Source: Kaistella palustris DSM 21579 (GTDB taxonomy: Bacteria; Bacteroidota; Bacteroidia; Flavobacteriales; Weeksellaceae). From it: 64,000 bases of DNA. Below, one piece after another: positions 28,504 through 36,229 of this stretch (positions are counted from its first letter, which is position 1; each line of letters begins with the position of its first letter). The notes below the pieces were generated by a model. The model saw nothing but the letters and a program-made list of their open reading frames with translations, was not told where the DNA came from and ran no database searches. A program made the position numbers and the translations under genes. Location: NCBI RefSeq assembly GCF_000422265.1, contig NZ_AULL01000012.1:248001-312000 (forward strand), written 5' to 3'.

Positions 28504-29754
28504 TTATCTGTTAATTTTTATGAAACTTTCGCTGTCCATAAGGTACTGTGCGTTTTCCGCAACACCATCTTCAGGAAGCAAACCACTTATGATCTGAATT
28601 TTATCCCCTACCACAGCGCCAGTAACAACTTTATGGGCAATAAAACCGCCCTCTACTTTTTTGAACGCGATTTTATCAATGCCCAATGAAACCACCGCTG
28701 ATTTCGGAAGCCAGTCTGCCATTCTATTGTGGCTCATAATCTCCGTTTTAACCTGACTTCCAACAGGAATTTTTGCGGTGGAATTATCAAAATAGACGCG
28801 CGCCGTTACGGTTTTGCTGCCCTGCCTGAAAAAGGGTTCAATAAAACCTATGGTTCCTTTGAAGCGGCTGTTCGGATTGGATTCCGGAATGACCATTACA
28901 GACTGTCCTTTGCTGACCAAGCCAATATCTTCAGAAAAAATATTGATCAGGGCCCAGGTTCTGTTGGGATTATAGACACTGAAAATATTCTGTCCTTTCT
29001 GCAGGTACATTCCTTCCTTCAGCGGTAATTCAGCGGTCACCGCACTGGTAGCCTCCATTTCCGGTGCGGGTTGCTGTGCGGGTCCCATGCTTCCTGCCGC
29101 TCCTGCTTGCTGAATATGTCCGCTGTAATTGCTGAAAACCGGAATTGTGAGATCAGGTTTTCCTCTCTGGATAACTTTCTGAATCTGTGAAGCAGGCATT
29201 CCCAAAAGAAGTAGTTTCTGCCGTGAGGCATCGATCATTGTTTTGTTTGAGCGGTCATTTTTCAGAACAAAGAGCAGGTTTTGCTGCGCGGTTAACAGTT
29301 CCGGGCTGTATATATCTAAAATACGCTGCCCTTTGGACACTTTCTGGTATTTGTACCGCACATAGAGTTTTTCGATCCTTCCAGCTACGCGGGACGAAAT
29401 ACTGCCAATCTGCCGCGTGTCGTATTCCACCGTCCCTAAAGCATCAACGGTGGTGGGAATATTTTCCTTTTTTAAATTTACGACCGGCAATTCCGAGACG
29501 ACAAATTCATTGGTGGGTTTCAGCAAATCGTCGAGTTTAATCCCTTCTTCCTTTTTAGCAGGAGCATCTTTCAGGACCAGATCCATACCGCATTTGGGAC
29601 ACTGACCGGGTTTGTCTGAGATTATTTCCGGATGCATCGGACAAGTGTAGGTGTGCATTGCCGCCTCTGCTGTGTGCTTATCTTCCCAGAACTTCACTTT
29701 ATCACAGGCCGTTAAAGCCAACAAAAGCATGGTGTACATTATTAGCTTTCTCAT
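28504..29754 (-). CDS. cusB: CusB-like RND adaptor with metal-binding module (first copy)
   Basis: A 416-residue adaptor. A lipoprotein signal (LLLALTACDKV) is followed by a canonical TCPMHPE..CPKCGMDLV module, then the barrel-sandwich domain (SSRVAGRIEKLYVRYKYQKV) and an alpha-hairpin. A Gly/Ala/Met insert near residues 215-235 (QAGAAGSMGPAQQPAPEME) breaks the second lipoyl half. The start codon overlaps the cusC stop by 4 bp (ATGA), so the two are translationally coupled. With the neighbouring second adaptor it may form a mixed hexamer. Confidence 0.9.
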   Translation of the reverse strand: MRKLIMYTMLLLALTACDKVKFWEDKHTAEAAMHTYTCPMHPEIISDKPGQCPKCGMDLVLKDAPAKKEEGIKLDDLLKPTNEFVVSELPVVNLKKENIPTTVDALGTVEYDTRQIGSISSRVAGRIEKLYVRYKYQKVSKGQRILDIYSPELLTAQQNLLFVLKNDRSNKTMIDASRQKLLLLGMPASQIQKVIQRGKPDLTIPVFSNYSGHIQQAGAAGSMGPAQQPAPEMEATSAVTAELPLKEGMYLQKGQNIFSVYNPNRTWALINIFSEDIGLVSKGQSVMVIPESNPNSRFKGTIGFIEPFFRQGSKTVTARVYFDNSTAKIPVGSQVKTEIMSHNRMADWLPKSAVVSLGIDKIAFKKVEGGFIAHKVVTGAVVGDKIQIISGLLPEDGVAENAQYLMDSESFIKINR

Positions 29755-30998
29755 CTTCTTTCAATTAAGCGGTCAATTTCAGTTTGCGTCTGCAGTGCTT
29801 TGGTAAGGATATCGAAATATTCCAACTGGGTCATATTCAGCTGTTCCCAGGCATCATACAACATGAAGAGTTCTTCCGTATTCTGCTCGTAGCCCAACTG
29901 CATGGATTTGTAGTTGTTTTTTAAGGCCGGAATGATGGTGTCTTCATAGAGTTTGAGCTGATTTTTATTCAGATCCAGTTCATTGCGCATTCCGTAGGCC
30001 ATTCCACTGTATTCGTTTACCATCATTTCTTTCTGTGCCTGCAAGGCTTCTTCTTTCAGTTTCAGGCTTTCAATATTGGCTTTACTCATGCCTGAAGCCC
30101 AGGACACGAAAGGCAGCTTTGCCATCAGCATAAGGGAAAACTGCATGGGTTGGCCGCCGAAACCGAACATGTTTTCGAACTTCACTCCGTATTCCGGCTT
30201 TAGATTCTGTTTTTCCAGATCCTGTTTCAGTTTGGCAATATTAATTTCCTTATCAATGCCGCGAAGATCACTTCTGTTCTGATAAAAGAGATCCTGACCA
30301 AAAGTATCGAGAGAATAGTCATTCAGGTTGTATTCCGGTTCAATCTCCAGCGGTGCGAGCGCGTCTCTTCCCATGAGGGCATTTAGACGAATCCGGTTCA
30401 CCCTAAGGTCGTTCTCGTACATGAGCTGCATGTTTTTGGAACTGCCAAGCGCAGCTTTCGCTTTGTAATAGGCTGATATTTTACCGAGTCCGTTTTTGTA
30501 CCGGATCTCGGCGTTTCTGATCATGAAATCCAGCATCTTTTCGTTTTCCTTTACGACCTTCAGCTTTTTATCCAGGACGATTGAACTGTAATATAGTTTT
30601 TTCGCATCCTGAAAGTTTTCATTGAGGTTGGCATAGAGTTTTTCCTTTTCTACAGAAGACATTGCCTTCATCAGATTTTCGTTGGCATCAAGTTTCCTTC
30701 TGTTGGGAAACATCTGCTCCACAGAAACTGCTACGGAACCCATGCCGAGCATGTCGCCATCGCGTTGCCAGAGTTTTGGATTATAAGGTGTCATAAACAA
30801 CCCGGCTCCAACGGTTGGTGGCATCCAGCTTCTTGCGCCTTTGGCTGCAGCGTCCATTGACCGGACTTCCGCATTATACATTTTAACCACAGGATTGTTG
30901 GCTGCAATACTGTCCATTACAGCCGGCAACGGCATCCGCTGAGCATAACTGGTGGTGCAAAGCAAAGCAAGTACTGCTGTTATTATGAATTTTTTCAT
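29751..30998 (-). CDS. cusC: TolC-family outer-membrane factor (CusC-like)
   Basis: A 415-residue protein with signal peptide (FIITAVLALLCTTSYAQ) and two TolC repeats rich in long coiled-coil helices. There is no N-terminal lipoprotein Cys. It provides the outer-membrane exit channel for the Cus pump encoded upstream, from which it is separated by 18 bp. Unlike the zinc cluster, here the channel is a separate polypeptide. Confidence 0.9.
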   Translation of the reverse strand: MKKFIITAVLALLCTTSYAQRMPLPAVMDSIAANNPVVKMYNAEVRSMDAAAKGARSWMPPTVGAGLFMTPYNPKLWQRDGDMLGMGSVAVSVEQMFPNRRKLDANENLMKAMSSVEKEKLYANLNENFQDAKKLYYSSIVLDKKLKVVKENEKMLDFMIRNAEIRYKNGLGKISAYYKAKAALGSSKNMQLMYENDLRVNRIRLNALMGRDALAPLEIEPEYNLNDYSLDTFGQDLFYQNRSDLRGIDKEINIAKLKQDLEKQNLKPEYGVKFENMFGFGGQPMQFSLMLMAKLPFVSWASGMSKANIESLKLKEEALQAQKEMMVNEYSGMAYGMRNELDLNKNQLKLYEDTIIPALKNNYKSMQLGYEQNTEELFMLYDAWEQLNMTQLEYFDILTKALQTQTEIDRLIERR

Positions 30999-31016
30999 TT
31001 TGTAATCATTTAAGGA

Positions 31017-32975
31017 TTAATGGGAAGCGTCGAGCACGTCGATTTTCCCCAGTTTGTTCAGTTCCCACTCTTTCTGCATATAAAAGATAACAGGTGTTAC
31101 CAAAAGGATGTGAATTGCCGAAGTAAAAACGCCACCGACCATGGGTAATACGATTGGTTTCATCATATCACTTCCCACGCCGTGGCTCCAAAGGATGGGT
31201 ACAAGTCCGAAGAGGGTGACACACACGGTCATAATTTTAGGTCTTAATCTTTTGGCTGCACCATTGATTACATATTCACGAAGTTCTTCATTGGTAATGG
31301 TCTCCCGTGAGTTTCCATTTTTGGCAATAAGCTGAATCATGGCATCGTTCAGGTAAATGACCATCACAATTCCGGTTTCTACCGCAAGTCCGAACAGTGC
31401 AATAAAGCCGACTGCTACAGCTACAGAGAGATTGACGCCCCAAATCGAAATCATAAAGACACCGCCGATTAAGGCAAAAGGAATACTGATGAGATTAAAG
31501 AAAGCTTCACGGTAAGAATTGAATGCAAAGTACATGGAAAGAAAGATCACGATTAATACGAGGGGCATAATCATCTTTAAGGTCTGCTCGCCGCGAATCA
31601 GGTTTTCATACTGGCCGCTCCATTCCACGAAATAGCCTTTGGGCATTTTGGTGACCATGCTGTTGAGTTTTTTCTGTGCTTCTTCTACGGTGCTGCCCAA
31701 ATCCCGGTCACGCACGTTGAACAGAACGGTTCCGCGCAACATTGCGTTTTCCGAATTGATCATTGGAGGACCTTCAGTCAGGCGAACGTCGGCCACTGCA
31801 CTCAGGGGGATGGAACCAAATTCCATCGTTTGCATTGGGAGTCTTCTCAGAGATTCCAAATTATTTCTGAAATCCTGGCCGTATCTGGCGTTTACCGAAA
31901 AGCGCTGTCGGCCTTCCACGGTGGTGGTGAGTTTCATTCCGCCGAGGGCACTTTCCACCACGGCATTTACGTCATCCACACTTAGGCCGTATCTTCCTAT
32001 TTCTTCGCGTTTCACTTCAATATCCACATATTTTCCGCCGGTAATCGGTTCTACGTACATGTCTTTTATTCCTTCAATACCGGTGAGTTCCTTTTTTATT
32101 TTTTCGGAAAGGACCGCGATACTATCCAGATTCTGTCCATACACCTTCACCCCAACGTCAGTTCTAATCCCTGTGGAAAGCATATTGATCCGGTTGGAAA
32201 TCGGCATAGTCCAGCCATTAGTTACGCCCGGAATCTGCAGTTTGGCATTCAATTCATTAATAAGATCATCTTTTGTAAGGCCGTCGCGCCATTCGTCCTG
32301 AGGCTTCAACAAAATAATGGTTTCAATCATTGAAATGGGTGAATTATCTGTCGCTGTGTTGGCTCTTCCTGCTTTTCCGAGGACATGATCCACTTCGGGG
32401 ACTCCTTTAATGATTTTATCCTGTACCTGCAGTAATCTTTTAGCTTCGGAGTTGGAAATATCAGGCAAAGTGACCGGCATAAAGAGCAAAGATCCTTCAT
32501 CTAAGGGCGGCATAAACTCACGGCCGAGGTTCATAATTAAAGGGATGCTGATGAGAAGGGCAAGAATATTGATTCCGAGGGTCGTTTTTTTCCATTCCAT
32601 GCACCAGCGAATGATGGGTTCGTACACCCGCTCCAGGCCCCTGTTTATTGGGTTTTTATTATCGTCCTTAAATTTACCCTTCATAAAAAAGGAGATCAGC
32701 ACCGGTGCAAGGGTAAGCACCAGGATTGCATCAACGATCAGGATAAAGGTTTTGGTAAACGCCAGGGGGTGAAAAAGTTTACCTTCCTGACCTGTCAACA
32801 TAAATACGGGGAGAAAAGAAACCACGATAATCACCGTAGAAAAAAATACGCCTCTGGATACCTGTAAGGATGATTTTTCGATAATCTTCATCCGAATGTC
32901 TTCGGGAATTTTAACGTAACTGTCTTTCTCCTTATCTTTCTTTCTGAATATATTTTTTAACCAGTTGGTTTTCAT
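31017..32975 (-). CDS. cusA: CusA-type RND pump, C-terminal part (TM5-TM12)
   Basis: 652 residues. A Lys-rich leader (LKNIFRKKDKEKD) precedes IEKSSLQVSRGVFFST, which in intact CusA proteins directly follows TM4. TM5, TM6, the second periplasmic loop and TM7-12 follow. The upstream ORF (32978-34261) supplies TM1-4. The stop TAA is followed by CA and then ATG, with a frame change of two and an in-frame stop just upstream, so the two are separate polypeptides joined only by translational coupling. Either this is a working split pump or a one-time frameshift. The two parts together have the length of a normal CusA. Confidence 0.88.
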   Translation of the reverse strand: MKTNWLKNIFRKKDKEKDSYVKIPEDIRMKIIEKSSLQVSRGVFFSTVIIVVSFLPVFMLTGQEGKLFHPLAFTKTFILIVDAILVLTLAPVLISFFMKGKFKDDNKNPINRGLERVYEPIIRWCMEWKKTTLGINILALLISIPLIMNLGREFMPPLDEGSLLFMPVTLPDISNSEAKRLLQVQDKIIKGVPEVDHVLGKAGRANTATDNSPISMIETIILLKPQDEWRDGLTKDDLINELNAKLQIPGVTNGWTMPISNRINMLSTGIRTDVGVKVYGQNLDSIAVLSEKIKKELTGIEGIKDMYVEPITGGKYVDIEVKREEIGRYGLSVDDVNAVVESALGGMKLTTTVEGRQRFSVNARYGQDFRNNLESLRRLPMQTMEFGSIPLSAVADVRLTEGPPMINSENAMLRGTVLFNVRDRDLGSTVEEAQKKLNSMVTKMPKGYFVEWSGQYENLIRGEQTLKMIMPLVLIVIFLSMYFAFNSYREAFFNLISIPFALIGGVFMISIWGVNLSVAVAVGFIALFGLAVETGIVMVIYLNDAMIQLIAKNGNSRETITNEELREYVINGAAKRLRPKIMTVCVTLFGLVPILWSHGVGSDMMKPIVLPMVGGVFTSAIHILLVTPVIFYMQKEWELNKLGKIDVLDASH

Positions 32976-32977
32976 TG

Positions 32978-34261
32978 TTATGGGTTTTTATTTTGATGAT
33001 GGTTCTGCCAATCGGAGAGATTTTTATACGCATTTTCAGACATGATAATTCCGTTATCTACGATCACCCCGATTGCCAGTGCAATTCCGGTAAGCGACAT
33101 GATATTGGATGAAAGTCCAAACGCATTGAGCAGAATAAAGCTGATGGCAATGGTGACCGGAATCTGAATAATGATACTGAATGCACTTCGCCAGTGAAAG
33201 AGGAACAGAATAACAATGATGGCGACCACGATGATCTCTTCGATCAGCTTGGTTTTAATATTGTCGATTGCCCCTTCAATCAGAGTACTGCGGTCGTACG
33301 ATGTTTTGAAAGTGACGCCTTCGGGCAGGCCTTTTTCTACATCCTTCATTTTCTCTTTCACATCGTTGATGACCTTATCCGCATTTTCGCCATACCGTGC
33401 CACCACGATACCGCCCACGACTTCGCCTTCACCGTCTGCATCAAAAATACCCAGACGCAGATCACCACCCATCTGTACAGAGCCAATATCTTTGACCCGC
33501 ACGGGAATACCGTTGTAATTTCCCAAAGCAATTTCTTCGATATCGGCTACGTTCTTGATGTAACCCAGACCGCGAATGATGTAGGCCATATCGGCCATCT
33601 CAAATTTACGTCCGCCCACATCATTATTGTTGGCTTTCACTTTGTTCATCACATCCATCAGGGAGACGTTATAGTATTGCAGTTTTACTGGATCTACAAT
33701 GAGTTGATACTGTTTTTCGAAACCGCCAAAGGAGGCCACTTCCGCCACACCGGGAACCGTCTGAAGCGCAAACTTTACATACCAGTCCTGGAGGGCGCGC
33801 TGGTCTCCCAAATCCATTTTGGGTGCATCGAAATGGTACCAGAAGACGTGACCTACACCGGTGCCATCCGGTCCGAGAGTAGGCGTAACGTCTTGCGGGA
33901 GTAAACGCTGGGCATAGTTGAGCCGTTCCATTACCCGCGTTCTGGCCCAATAGATGTCCACATTATCTTCGAAAATGACATATACGAAACTCATCCCAAA
34001 CATGGAAGAAGCCCGGATGTTCTTAATTTTAGGAATGCCCTGAAGGTTGCTGACCAGTGGGAAAGTAACCTGATCTTCAATAATCTGGGGGCTTCTGCCC
34101 ATCCATTCTGTAAAAACGATGACCTGATTCTCACTCAGATCGGGGATCGCATCGATGGGATTGTCCCTTACCGCAAAAATACCCCAGATAAAAAGGCCGG
34201 TTGCAATTAGCAAAACGAAATACCTGTTGCGGAGGGACAGTTTAATTAAATTTTGAATCAT
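32978..34261 (-). CDS. cusA: CusA-type RND pump, N-terminal part (TM1-TM4)
   Basis: 427 residues: TM1, the first periplasmic (porter) loop and TM2-4. TM4 carries IALAIGVIVDNGIIMSEN, the copper/silver-type (CusA-like) signature rather than the DFG..DGA of CzcA. The chain ends after ENAYKNLSDWQNHHQNKNP in the cytoplasmic loop between TM4 and TM5, and the second half begins 2 bp later. The periplasmic loop continues through the usual Phe/Tyr-rich porter segments without internal stops, so the break is confined to one loop. It is the first pump gene of the copper operon, 14 bp after DUF3347. Confidence 0.88.
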   Translation of the reverse strand: MIQNLIKLSLRNRYFVLLIATGLFIWGIFAVRDNPIDAIPDLSENQVIVFTEWMGRSPQIIEDQVTFPLVSNLQGIPKIKNIRASSMFGMSFVYVIFEDNVDIYWARTRVMERLNYAQRLLPQDVTPTLGPDGTGVGHVFWYHFDAPKMDLGDQRALQDWYVKFALQTVPGVAEVASFGGFEKQYQLIVDPVKLQYYNVSLMDVMNKVKANNNDVGGRKFEMADMAYIIRGLGYIKNVADIEEIALGNYNGIPVRVKDIGSVQMGGDLRLGIFDADGEGEVVGGIVVARYGENADKVINDVKEKMKDVEKGLPEGVTFKTSYDRSTLIEGAIDNIKTKLIEEIIVVAIIVILFLFHWRSAFSIIIQIPVTIAISFILLNAFGLSSNIMSLTGIALAIGVIVDNGIIMSENAYKNLSDWQNHHQNKNP

Positions 34262-34275
34262 GGTTCAGTATGTTT

Positions 34276-34899
34276 TCACTTAATCTTTTCCTGAACCTCG
34301 CCACACGACAGCATTTCTTTGCCGTAATAGGGATTCTTCACCTCACGTGAATCGCTAAGCCAGAATGCTCCTTTGTTGTCATTAAACATTGGGCAGAATA
34401 TTTTGTACACCGGTTTTGGAGTTCCGAAATCCTTCAGTAGGTCGTAAAAATCTGCACTCATTATGTCCAGGTGTTCGCGCTGATGATCAATTTTTCCGGC
34501 ATTATCTGCAATGTGCTCGGCGTGTTCCCGGATGCTTGATTCGAGGTCAGCAAATTCTTTCTTCTGTTCAGCGGAAAACCCGCTCTTTTCTATTTTAGGA
34601 AAGGAGGCCAGGATCCCTTTTGCTGCACTTACCGCTTCTTTATCATCATCTCCGGACAAAGCGAATGTAAGGTGGGTGTAATGGGAAAAAAGTTCCGAAA
34701 GATCAGCGGAAGTTTTTTTTGCGTCGATTACGGTTACCTTTGCGTCCATAGGCATATTGTCCATCGCTACACTGTCGGACATTGTGCTCATGTCATGCTG
34801 CATGGATGTTTCAGTGGTGCTTTTCTGTTCTTTATTTTCTTTACAAGAAGTGAATGCAAATGTGCCGATGGCCAAAAGGCTGAATAATACTGTTTTCAT
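34276..34899 (-). CDS. DUF3347 lipoprotein
   Basis: A 207-residue protein with lipobox TSCKENK near residue 19 and a Met/His/Asp-rich linker (MQHDMSTMSDSVAMDNMPM) that looks copper-binding. A DUF3347 domain (about residues 60-207) follows, ending in KIFCPMFNDNKGAFWLS and NPYYGKEMLSCGEV. The CPMF...GAFW segment is the conserved core. Such proteins occur with Cus operons and some are fused to CusB. A role in passing Cu(I)/Ag(I) to the efflux complex is inferred. Confidence 0.85.
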   Translation of the reverse strand: MKTVLFSLLAIGTFAFTSCKENKEQKSTTETSMQHDMSTMSDSVAMDNMPMDAKVTVIDAKKTSADLSELFSHYTHLTFALSGDDDKEAVSAAKGILASFPKIEKSGFSAEQKKEFADLESSIREHAEHIADNAGKIDHQREHLDIMSADFYDLLKDFGTPKPVYKIFCPMFNDNKGAFWLSDSREVKNPYYGKEMLSCGEVQEKIK

Positions 34900-34922
34900 T
34901 TTTTTATAAGTTTAAAGGTTAT

Positions 34923-35309
34923 TTATTTTTTATTGAAAAAGGCTTCGTAGTTTGCTTTATTTTCGAAGTACACGACGTTATCATTCTTATCGGAGATTGC
35001 AATAATAGCGGTTGCTTTATCGATGAGTTGATGAGATATAGGATCGTAGGCCATGCGTGCGTTTTCTTCCTGCGGGATTCTGAGCTTGCAGTTTTCGCAG
35101 CAGCCGTAATACGTCTTACCATCATGTTTTACTTCGAGCTGTTTTTTGCCCATGTAGGCATTGTTTACCATACAAACCTGGTCGTGGGGAACAATGTCGC
35201 CCGTCTTAAACTGTGCATTGGTAATTTGGGTATTTTCTGCTTTTGTATTGGTGCAGGAAACGAGGAATACTGCTATAAAAGCGAGTATTCCCAAAAGAAT
35301 ATTCTTCAT
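34923..35309 (-). CDS. TRASH/YHS-like metal-binding lipoprotein
   Basis: A 128-residue protein with lipobox VSCTNTK at residues 17-23. It has a Cys-rich core, VCMVNNAYMG and YYGCCENCKLRI, resembling TRASH/YHS-type metal-binding folds (Cys-x-n-GCCxxC). I recall similar proteins (MlpB-like) in Flavobacterium copper loci. It is likely an outer-membrane-anchored copper binder. It is 24 bp upstream of the DUF3347 gene in the same operon. Confidence 0.75.
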   Translation of the reverse strand: MKNILLGILAFIAVFLVSCTNTKAENTQITNAQFKTGDIVPHDQVCMVNNAYMGKKQLEVKHDGKTYYGCCENCKLRIPQEENARMAYDPISHQLIDKATAIIAISDKNDNVVYFENKANYEAFFNKK

Positions 35310-35534
35310 TAAATTTTAGATTATAGGTTAATTTTTGAGCCTCCGTGTTTAGAAACTGCTTACGAAGATCCTAATCTTCAAGGTGTCCTTGCTCAAAAAA
35401 GAAAATTCTTTTGTGAAATTTACTCTTAAAGGAGAAGTGGCAGTTCGAAGGGAAATACAGCGCCGTTAAATAATCAGGGATAAAGTGCCAAAACACTTCA
35501 CGACCGGACATAATACGGGATGTAATAGAAGGTA
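35310..35534 (-). other. 225-bp gap with nested inverted repeats
   Basis: There is no gene. An outer pair, TTTTTGAGC (35332-35340) and GCTCAAAAA (35391-35399), encloses a perfect hairpin, GAAGAT (35364-35369) and ATCTTC (35374-35379). It lies in the probable leader between the first small gene and the rest of the copper operon, so it could be an RNA structure controlling readthrough or stability. Confidence 0.4.
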
Positions 35535-35951
35535 TTAACCTATTTTGGGCGGTTCCCAAATGGTATGGAATCCACCTGAGTACAGGGGATTCTGATAATA
35601 GAAATTAGAATTTTTGTCATAGTAACCGGACATTCCATTTTTAGAATCCTCTAAAAATTTATTGTCCGCAAAAACAGTGTACTGAGCAGAACTGCAAAGG
35701 TTGCCGCTGCAGTTTCCTGAGCATCCTTCCGTTTGACAATTGTGAGATTGGGGGTGACAGCACTCATCTTTGCAATCGCCGCTGTCGCAAGACGGATGAA
35801 ATTTCGCGAATGACTGTTTAATGAAAGTTTCGGCATGAGCCTCTGATTTCAAAATCTGCTTGTTCTTTTTACTGCAGGCTAAGGAAATCCCCGGCGCCAG
35901 AAATAACGCGAGTGTGAGGGAAAGCAATAAAGTTTTTAAATTTCCTTGCAT
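35535..35951 (-). CDS. Small Cys-rich secreted protein with IWEPPKIG tail
   Basis: A 138-residue protein. A signal peptide (LLLSLTLALFLAPGISLAC) is followed by clustered Cys pairs (CDSGDCKDECC; CSGNCSGNLC) and the C-terminus TIWEPPKIG. That tail nearly repeats the IWQPPQLG end of the DUF6660 protein that opens the zinc operon, although the middles differ. It is probably an extracytoplasmic metal binder opening the copper operon. The TATATTTG promoter element at 35969-35976 lies 17 bp upstream. Confidence 0.78.
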   Translation of the reverse strand: MQGNLKTLLLSLTLALFLAPGISLACSKKNKQILKSEAHAETFIKQSFAKFHPSCDSGDCKDECCHPQSHNCQTEGCSGNCSGNLCSSAQYTVFADNKFLEDSKNGMSGYYDKNSNFYYQNPLYSGGFHTIWEPPKIG

Positions 35952-35968
35952 TATAAAGTAAAACAGTA

Positions 35969-35981
35969 CAAATATAGGAAA
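35969..35981 (-). promoter_or_regulatory. Promoter -7 element of the copper operon
   Basis: TTTCCTATATTTG on the minus strand (35981-35969) contains a perfect TAnnTTTG and is identical to the zinc-operon sequence at 20947-20935. The ATG of the small gene is 17 bp downstream of the element. Confidence 0.6.
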
Positions 35982-36229
35982 TTATTTTTAACTTAATTGA
36001 AGATTGTGATGAAAAAGCGGACCGCAGCCCGCTAAATTTAATTTCATCTTCTGAATCCTTACTGCATTGCAAAAATTTTCGCGGTGATAAGTTAGAAAAA
36101 GTATTTTGGTAAGCCATTATTTATTATTAATCATGTGCTTCGCGAAAGACGTTCTTGTAGTGTTATTCCACAGAGAGACCTCACAGATCACATAATTATC
36201 TACCGGAAACAAAATCAGATTAAATCAGA
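35982..36229. other. Intergenic stretch, expected attachment-site region of the integrase
   Basis: No gene supported. A 10-bp tandem repeat AAATCAGATT x2 (36212-36231) abuts the 3' end of the integrase gene. In lambda-type elements att lies at the integrase 3' side, so this is the likely position of an att site. No core can be named because the other end is not in the window. Confidence 0.4.

Noticed and set aside
31639-32301. A 220-codon plus-strand ORF opposite cusA
   Set aside because: It lies wholly antisense to a clear RND gene, is rich in Ser/Thr/Phe as expected of a shadow frame, and has no family character.
33194-33904. A 236-codon plus-strand ORF opposite the first half of cusA
   Set aside because: Antisense shadow of a conserved pump, His/Phe/Ile-rich without motifs.
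35869-36117. An 82-codon minus-strand ORF upstream of the copper operon
   Set aside because: It overlaps the signal region of the small Cys-rich gene and its promoter, with low-complexity sequence.
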